Source: Micromonospora yangpuensis (lineage in GTDB: Bacteria > Actinomycetota > Actinomycetes > Mycobacteriales > Micromonosporaceae). Taken from it: a stretch of 64,000 nucleotides of DNA. The notes beneath the pieces were generated by a model. The model worked only from the letters and a program-made list of their open reading frames with translations, had not been told where the DNA came from and did no database searches. This document shows positions 59,099-64,000 of the stretch, piece after piece; the stretch's first letter is position 1, and each line of letters starts with the position of its first letter. The position numbers and the translations under genes were made by a program. The stretch is taken from contig NZ_FMIA01000002.1 of NCBI RefSeq assembly GCF_900091615.1, positions 4,092,001-4,156,000 of the forward strand. The letters are read 5' to 3'.

Positions 59099-61678
59099 TC
59101 AGCCCGGGAAGGCGATCCGCCAGCGGCCCTGGCTGACCCGCTCGCCCTTGCGTCGCCAGGTGAAGACGTGCCGCCGGTCGTTGTCGAAGGGACTGAAGTC
59201 GGCGGCGTAGGCGAACTCGTTCTGCAGCACGTTGAAGAGGTCGAACTCCAACTGCCCGGCGGCGAGCCGCACCAGCGCGCGCAGTTCGTGCGCGCCGATG
59301 GAGACCCCGTCCACGGTCAACGCCTGGAAGGTGCCCCGCGCGGCGCTCACGTCGATCAGCCCTTCGGAGCCCCCGTCCTTGAACGTGATGCCCTCGGGGC
59401 GGCCCTCGATGCGGTGCCAGAACTTGTGGGAGTGGTGGAACCTGATGCTGGGATAGACGTCGACACCGTTCGGCGTCTGCGCCTGGAACAGCTCCAGGAA
59501 CAGCGCCCCACCGCCGGACTGCTCGTCGCGACGCAGCTGAAGGTGGTCGGAGCCGGCGGTGACCACCACCTGACCGGACCGGACCCGGTTGGCCCGCACC
59601 TCGGCGGCGTGCGCCACCGCGGCGTGCACGTCGATCAGCCCCTCCGATCCCCCGTGCTTGAACGTGATGCCGTCGGGGTTGGCCTCGATGCGGTGCCAGA
59701 ACGCGTCCGCGTGGTGGAACCGGATGCTGGGGTAGACCTGCACACCCTTCGGGGTCGCCGCCTGGTACAGCTCCAGGAACACCGGGCTGCCGCCGGTCTG
59801 CTCCTCCCGGCGGAGCTGGAGGTGGTCGGTGACGGCCTGGACGGTCAGCCGCGCCACCGGTGCGGTGGTGCCGACCCCGACGTTGTTGCCCACCGGGTTG
59901 ATCGCCAACGGCGCGCCACCGTGCGACTGCACCCACGAGTAGCCGCGGTCGTAGCCCAGCCGCAGGTTGGGCTGGTTCGTCGGTCCGACGATCACACTGC
60001 CCGCGTGACCGTTGGTGCTCTGGTCCACGACGTGCAGCCGCGCCTCGGGAGCGACCGTACCCAACCCCGCCGCACTGCCCGCGAAGACCAGCGGCGCACG
60101 CTCCACCTCGACGGCGAGCACCCCGTCCCGGAAACCGGGAATGTTGCGGTACGCGAGCAGCACCGGTGCCCGCCCCGGGCTGGCCAGACCGTGCACCTCG
60201 CTGAGGGTCAGGTCCCACCAGCCGTCCGGCGGTACCGCGGTGTCCTCGTCGGGAATCAGCGTCCACTGCGCGCGCTGGCCCAACTGCTCCCGCCGGACCT
60301 GCCACCCACCGCCGGCCGGCCCACCGATGGCGAGATCGACCACCCCGGCCGTGCCGGCGTCGGTCAACGCCCAGTCCCGGGACTCCTCGGCCAACTGCAC
60401 CTCGAAGGAGAGCACCAGCTCCGACGGGGCCACACCGTCGGCCCCGGTCAGCGGCACCGCGACGTCGCGGGACAGGTTCGCCACCCGCAGGCGCAGGGTG
60501 CTGGCGGTCACGCCGTCGCTGAGTACCCGATCACCGCCGACCAGCCCCAGGTGCAGCGGAGGATCGGAGCGGCCCCGGTCGTTGACGATCTCCAGGATCT
60601 GGTGCCGGGCGCCGGTCAGCTCGGTCGGCTCGCCGACGTACCCGACACGTCGGTAGCCCAGCTCCACCCGGCTGCCTCGGGTGCCACCGGCCGCGTCGGC
60701 GCGTACTCCGGCGATCGGCAGCTCGACGCTCTGGCCGGCCGGGATCGTCATGGCGTCCGGCCCGCGCAGGTAACAGGTGGTGGGGCCGGCGTCGGTGGTC
60801 AGGGTCCAGCCCGGGACCGACAGGGTGGGCACGGAGCCGGCGGCCAGCACCCCGCCCCGGAACCGCAACGCGAAATGGTGCTCCTGCGCCGAGACCGGCC
60901 CGAGCCCCGGCCACAGGGTCAGGTCGTGCCGCGACGAGTTGGTCAGCCGCAGGGTGAGGCGTTGACCGGTCGGCGTGTCGTCGATCCGGAGCACCGGCTG
61001 TTCGTCGGCATCGACCAGCTCGAAGCCGATCGGATGGGTACGCACGAACGACGGCCGGACGGCCTGCCCCGCGCCCATGTCCTGACGCAGCTCCTCGACC
61101 GACCGGGTGTCGCTGTGCACCCGCACCTGGGCCGCCGAGAAGGCGAGGTACGAACCGGCGGCGTCGGGGTCCCGCCCGAGCGTGAACGGTGCCGTCGTGG
61201 CACGCACCGGCGCGGGCAGCGCGGTCTCGGCGACGACCACCCCGTCGAGCAGGACCCGGGCCGTCCGGTCTTCGCTGGTCACCGCCACGTGGTGCCATTC
61301 GCCGAAGGTCAGCGTCCCGGTGGGGGTGTCGTGCTTGACGATGCCGTCGGTGGTGACGAGCTGGTGCACGAGGCGACCGTCACCGAGCAGCCACAGCGTG
61401 AAGCCCTCCGCCTGCCCGAACAGGACGCCCGCCGCGTCGGCCGACATCGGCGGAACCCGCACCCAGGCCTGCGCCGTGACCGGTGCCGGCAGAGCCGAGA
61501 CGCTGGTCACCGCGGCGGCACCGCCACTGAGCTCAAGGCAGCTGCCGAACCGCTCGTCGGGGCGGACCACCGCAGCGCCCTCCACCGTGCCCGTCGTCCG
61601 GGCGACCGGGGTGCCGACCACCAGCGGGCCGGATACCAGGTCGTCGAGCTGCCAGTGCAGCAACAACCGCTCGCTCAT
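59099..61678 (-). CDS. LamG-domain plus fibre-like repeat protein (859 aa)
   Basis: The first about 190 residues form a LamG/concanavalin-like domain (FTLWLLGDGRLVHQLV, GEWHHVAVTSEDRTARVLLDG). The middle is beta-rich. From about residue 550 it resembles trimeric fibre stems (GVGTTAPVARLTV). It contains two about 66-residue near-copies (about 613-679 and 707-776), each DHLQLRR-E/D-EQ...VYPSIRFHH...FWHRIE...GITFK-GGSEGLIDV. The C-terminus ends WRRKGERVSQGRWRIAFPG. No signal peptide. The ATG at 61678 overlaps the stop of the 24-codon mini-ORF. It looks like a glycan-binding fibre or adhesin; proof needs structure prediction. Confidence 0.8.
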   Translation of the reverse strand: MSERLLLHWQLDDLVSGPLVVGTPVARTTGTVEGAAVVRPDERFGSCLELSGGAAAVTSVSALPAPVTAQAWVRVPPMSADAAGVLFGQAEGFTLWLLGDGRLVHQLVTTDGIVKHDTPTGTLTFGEWHHVAVTSEDRTARVLLDGVVVAETALPAPVRATTAPFTLGRDPDAAGSYLAFSAAQVRVHSDTRSVEELRQDMGAGQAVRPSFVRTHPIGFELVDADEQPVLRIDDTPTGQRLTLRLTNSSRHDLTLWPGLGPVSAQEHHFALRFRGGVLAAGSVPTLSVPGWTLTTDAGPTTCYLRGPDAMTIPAGQSVELPIAGVRADAAGGTRGSRVELGYRRVGYVGEPTELTGARHQILEIVNDRGRSDPPLHLGLVGGDRVLSDGVTASTLRLRVANLSRDVAVPLTGADGVAPSELVLSFEVQLAEESRDWALTDAGTAGVVDLAIGGPAGGGWQVRREQLGQRAQWTLIPDEDTAVPPDGWWDLTLSEVHGLASPGRAPVLLAYRNIPGFRDGVLAVEVERAPLVFAGSAAGLGTVAPEARLHVVDQSTNGHAGSVIVGPTNQPNLRLGYDRGYSWVQSHGGAPLAINPVGNNVGVGTTAPVARLTVQAVTDHLQLRREEQTGGSPVFLELYQAATPKGVQVYPSIRFHHADAFWHRIEANPDGITFKHGGSEGLIDVHAAVAHAAEVRANRVRSGQVVVTAGSDHLQLRRDEQSGGGALFLELFQAQTPNGVDVYPSIRFHHSHKFWHRIEGRPEGITFKDGGSEGLIDVSAARGTFQALTVDGVSIGAHELRALVRLAAGQLEFDLFNVLQNEFAYAADFSPFDNDRRHVFTWRRKGERVSQGRWRIAFPG

Positions 61679-61763
61679 GCCGCCACCTCGCTCCGCGCGG
61701 CGTCGACACGACAACCGACCACCACGATTCGCTCGCGCCGCTCGCTCATGCCGCCACCTCGCT
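61667..61763. repeat. 26-bp direct repeat, copies 61667-61692 and 61738-61763
   Basis: Two identical 26-base copies with an offset of 71 bases. Each copy spans the end of one coding frame (SEVAA, stop) and the start of the next (ATG, MSER). The repeat thus creates an extra stop/start junction between the 84-residue gene and the 859-residue gene. Confidence 0.9.
61675..61749 (-). CDS. 24-residue coupled mini-ORF created by the repeat
   Basis: The frame MSERRERIVVVGCRVDAARS-EVAA starts inside the stop of the 84-residue gene (ATGA) and stops inside the ATG of the 859-residue gene (ATGA). Its first four residues copy the start of the fibre gene and its last five copy the end of the preceding gene. 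It may be a spacer that preserves translational coupling, the remnant of a deleted gene, or a chance product of duplication. Translation is plausible but unproven. Confidence 0.4.
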   Translation of the reverse strand: MSERRERIVVVGCRVDAARSEVAA

Positions 61764-62000
61764 GGACGTGGTCGGGACGCCCACGGTGACCGGGCTGGTC
61801 GCGGTGGCCGGGGCGGTGGCCGGCTGGAGCTGGGCGCCGGCCTGCTCGCCGATCGCCTCGATCAGCGCGTAGACGCGCACGTAGGGCAGTTGCCCGAGCG
61901 CTTCCAGGACGGTGTTTGTCTGGTCCAGCGAGAGCTGGAGGGTGATCTGCGGCATCGGTGCGGTCCTCGATCCGACGGTGGGGTTCGGCTGGTGGCTCAT
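61746..62000 (-). CDS. Small protein of the DUF6603 operon (84 aa)
   Basis: An 84-residue protein. After a flexible start, residues about 16-58 (PQITLQLSLDQTNTVLEALG, QLPYVRVYALIEAIGEQ) form a compact strand-helix-helix pattern, followed by an Ala/Thr/Pro tail. The ATG overlaps the stop of the preceding large gene. An alternative start at the internal ATG (MPQITL) is possible. Unknown family; the size suits an adaptor or tail-tip-like component, which is speculation. Confidence 0.65.
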   Translation of the reverse strand: MSHQPNPTVGSRTAPMPQITLQLSLDQTNTVLEALGQLPYVRVYALIEAIGEQAGAQLQPATAPATATSPVTVGVPTTSSEVAA

Positions 62001-64000
62001 CGGGTGGGGGCGGGTGGGCTGCTGCGCAGGGCGAGCCACCCCTCGCGTGCGGTCAGGTCGGTCGGGAACCCGGCCTGCGGGCCGGGCGGGTCGTCGGTCT
62101 CGGTCCAGCCCGTGGCGTCGCGCTCGCGCCAGGTCCAGCTCCGGCCCGGCTCGGCGGCCAGGGCGAGGCCGACCTCGTCCGCGCCGGTCAGCACCGGGGC
62201 CACCAGGAAGCCGGTCTCCAGGCGGGCCAGCGCGTCGTGGTGGTGGGCGGTGTCCAGACGCACCGAGACGGTGGGCAGGATGCCGGTGGTGGCGTGGATC
62301 GCTCCCGCGGGTTCCAGCAGCACCGTCAGCGTCTCGTCGGGCAGACCGAAGGCCAGCCGTAGCGGAGGATCGACGCCGGCTGCGGCCATCGCGGCGACGT
62401 CGTGGTAGTCCGGGTCGAGAGCGCCGTCGGGCTGGTGCCGCCAGAAGCCCAACACGCCGTCGCCGAGCCGGCCGTGCTCACCGATCCGGACCGGGAAACG
62501 TACCAGCGGAAAGCCGTTGGTCTCCCGGCCGGCCCGGCCGAGATCCTCACGGAACACGTTCCAGTCCTGGTGGATCGGGGGCGGACCGAGCAACTCCAGC
62601 CCGACCGTGAGCCGGACCACCGCGACGGGTCGGCCGGTCAGCCGGGCCCGGAGCAGGTGAGCGCCGGCCTCCGCCGGCTCCACCGCGTCCAACGCGTCGT
62701 CCAGTCCGCCGAGGAAGTCACCGACCCGGCCGGGGCCGTGCGCCCGCAGCCGGGAGACGACGGCCCGCAGCCCCGGATTGTCGATCTGTTCGACGGCGGG
62801 CACGCCGCTGAGCGGGGCGGCCCGCCAGAGCGCCCACTCAGGTCGGTCCACGTCGGAGGTGGGATGGAGCGTGCCGAGCCACTCCCCCGTCTCGGCGTGG
62901 ACCCGCAACCCGTCGTCGAGAAAATCGGGCAGCAGCCAGCCACAGACCGGTGTGGACTCGACCAGACCGCTGCACGGCTGATCGGTGCGGTCGGCGTCGA
63001 GCAGGCGCAGCCGCAGGCGGGCCGGTTGGGCCAGCCGGGGCGGCAACTCCACCCAGCCCGGTCGGGCGGAGACCCGCAACCGGTCAGTGGTGGCGAGCCG
63101 GTCCACCGGTACGTCGTGGCCGATGCCGAAGTTGTCCACCATGCGGATCCGGGCGACGCGCAACAGGCCGGCCCGGATCGGGTTGAAGTCGGCCAGCGGT
63201 ACGGGCGCCTGCCGGTTCTGGTCGGCGACCCGGTCCCGCACCTCGGCGGCGAGCTGCTGGTCGCCGGGGAACCCGAGCGGGTCGGCGACCGGCAGCTGCC
63301 GGGTCAGCCGGTGCATGACCAGGGCGTCGTTGAAGCCGCCGAGGCTCTGCGCGAGGTTGCTGCTCTCGTGTTCGGCCAGATGGGCGTAGGCGGCGGCGAG
63401 CAGCGGCAACCGGGGTTCGTCGCTCTGGTCGGCGCACCAGCGCAGCAGCCGCTCCGGCTCCTGCCGGGCCTGTTCAGGGGTGATCGGCTCGGCCCCGGCG
63501 ACCCGGTGCTCGTCGTTGCGGCGCAGCAACGGGGCGCCGGTGAGATACCGCAGGATCCGGGTGGAGAGCACCGTCCGGGCGGCGGAGGACAGCACGGTCA
63601 CGCCGGTGTAGCTGGTGGCCACCGCGTCGGCCACCGCCCGGCCCGGCCGGGGGGTCAACTCCACACCGTCGTGGGGTAGCCGGTAGCTGGCCTCGACGAA
63701 GCCCGGGTCGTAGTCCCGCCCGTCCGGTCCGAGGTTCGTGCCGGTGCGGGTCGGGAAGAACTCGACCTCCCAGTGCAGCAGCACCGGATGCCACGGCTGT
63801 CCGGTCCAGCGGCGCAGCGCCGGATGCGGCTCGTCGAGTGAGCTCAGGTAGGCGTCGATCCGGTCGCCGAGCTGGGCGAGGGTCTCCGCGTCGCTCGGCG
63901 CGGGCACCTCCAGCACCGCGCCGGGCAGCACTCCACCGGGATGCTCGTCGTCCCGGCCGTACCGGTCCGACGGAGTCGCGGAGGCACCGGTGAGCAGCAC
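61997..64000 (-). CDS. Large unknown protein, 5' end beyond window (>=667 aa)
   Basis: At least 667 residues, open to the right edge of the window. The frame begins with a GTG at the last base, but that is simply the window boundary. It lacks membrane spans in the visible part and is rich in Arg, Asp and Pro with beta-type segments (WHPVLLHWEVEFFPTRTGTN, VSARPGWVELPPRL, RLAFGLPDETLTVLLEPAG). I do not recognise a family. It couples to the 84-residue gene through ATGA, so it belongs to the same operon. Confidence 0.75.
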   Translation of the reverse strand: MLLTGASATPSDRYGRDDEHPGGVLPGAVLEVPAPSDAETLAQLGDRIDAYLSSLDEPHPALRRWTGQPWHPVLLHWEVEFFPTRTGTNLGPDGRDYDPGFVEASYRLPHDGVELTPRPGRAVADAVATSYTGVTVLSSAARTVLSTRILRYLTGAPLLRRNDEHRVAGAEPITPEQARQEPERLLRWCADQSDEPRLPLLAAAYAHLAEHESSNLAQSLGGFNDALVMHRLTRQLPVADPLGFPGDQQLAAEVRDRVADQNRQAPVPLADFNPIRAGLLRVARIRMVDNFGIGHDVPVDRLATTDRLRVSARPGWVELPPRLAQPARLRLRLLDADRTDQPCSGLVESTPVCGWLLPDFLDDGLRVHAETGEWLGTLHPTSDVDRPEWALWRAAPLSGVPAVEQIDNPGLRAVVSRLRAHGPGRVGDFLGGLDDALDAVEPAEAGAHLLRARLTGRPVAVVRLTVGLELLGPPPIHQDWNVFREDLGRAGRETNGFPLVRFPVRIGEHGRLGDGVLGFWRHQPDGALDPDYHDVAAMAAAGVDPPLRLAFGLPDETLTVLLEPAGAIHATTGILPTVSVRLDTAHHHDALARLETGFLVAPVLTGADEVGLALAAEPGRSWTWRERDATGWTETDDPPGPQAGFPTDLTAREGWLALRSSPPAPTR

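Noticed and set aside
51550..64000. Prophage or classical contractile injection system
   Set aside because: No terminase, capsid, sheath, tube, AAA+ or lysin motif is visible; only one protein is fibre-like. The idea stays open as a hypothesis but cannot be called.
1..64000. CRISPR arrays, insertion sequences, tRNA or rRNA genes
   Set aside because: Reading the window I found no regularly spaced repeats, transposase motifs with terminal repeats, or cloverleaf-like sequences. A dedicated tRNA and IS search could still find something I missed.

Overview
The window is very GC-rich, with actinobacterial codon use, many GTG starts, and genes packed with 1-8 base overlaps. Four sites match the actinobacterial iron box (DmdR1/IdeR type) and two match the actinobacterial Zur box. 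Together with the gene content this points to a filamentous actinomycete, most probably Micromonosporaceae (Micromonospora-like). That placement is an inference; the window contains no rRNA or tRNA that I could recognise.

Region 1 (1-12806) is a divergent catabolic cluster. Leftward from a 356-base control region run a sugar/nucleoside-type ABC importer (binding protein, permease, ATPase), an aldehyde dehydrogenase and an unusual double alpha/beta hydrolase cut by the window edge. Rightward run an FAD monooxygenase, an isochorismatase-like amidohydrolase, a zinc alcohol dehydrogenase, an isocitrate-lyase-superfamily lyase and a two-subunit aconitase-type dehydratase. The last three gene products resemble the end of the 2,3-dimethylmalate branch of nicotinate fermentation, so the cluster may break down a methyl-branched ring compound.

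Region 2 (12864-21859) is iron-responsive: a FepBDGC-type siderophore importer, a divergent heterodimeric ABC exporter-fold pair with one complete and one fully degenerate ATP site, a ribosomal protein S4 gene behind an iron box, and a DUF2470 protein. Region 3 (21936-37143) begins with a NarL-type response regulator and a methyltransferase. It then holds carbohydrate genes: a sugar mutarotase, a PQQ-type sugar dehydrogenase, a PL3 pectate lyase, lutABC for L-lactate, two enzymes of the non-phosphorylative L-fucose pathway, a FadR-type regulator and a GH95 fucosidase. Gene fossils lie between them (kinase 3' end, fuconate dehydratase 3' end, lipoprotein 5' end, broken LamG domain), so an ancestral deoxy-sugar locus has been eroded. 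The chain mutarotase, diketo-fuconate hydrolase, L-lactate and pyruvate, LutABC still makes biochemical sense if the missing steps are encoded elsewhere.

Region 4 (38164-42521) is a metal-limitation island: zinc-free S14, L33, L28 and L31 with two Zur boxes around a CobW-family protein whose GTP-binding motifs are lost, then two iron-box genes (a DUF1540 protein and a second DUF2470 protein). Region 5 (42598-51408) is ordinary accessory content: a membrane protein, secreted peptidases, DUF2071, a TetR/oxidoreductase pair with a perfect operator, MerR, and an NAD-dependent epimerase-like gene.

Region 6 (51550-64000) is a leftward, translationally coupled operon of large proteins with almost no annotated relatives that I recognise: a >=667-aa protein cut by the window edge, an 84-aa protein, a 24-aa mini-ORF made by a 71-bp repeat, an 859-aa LamG plus fibre-like repeat protein, a ComEC-type metallo-beta-lactamase-fold protein, a 1496-aa DUF6603-like protein and a 612-aa protein. 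This is my best candidate for an undescribed system.
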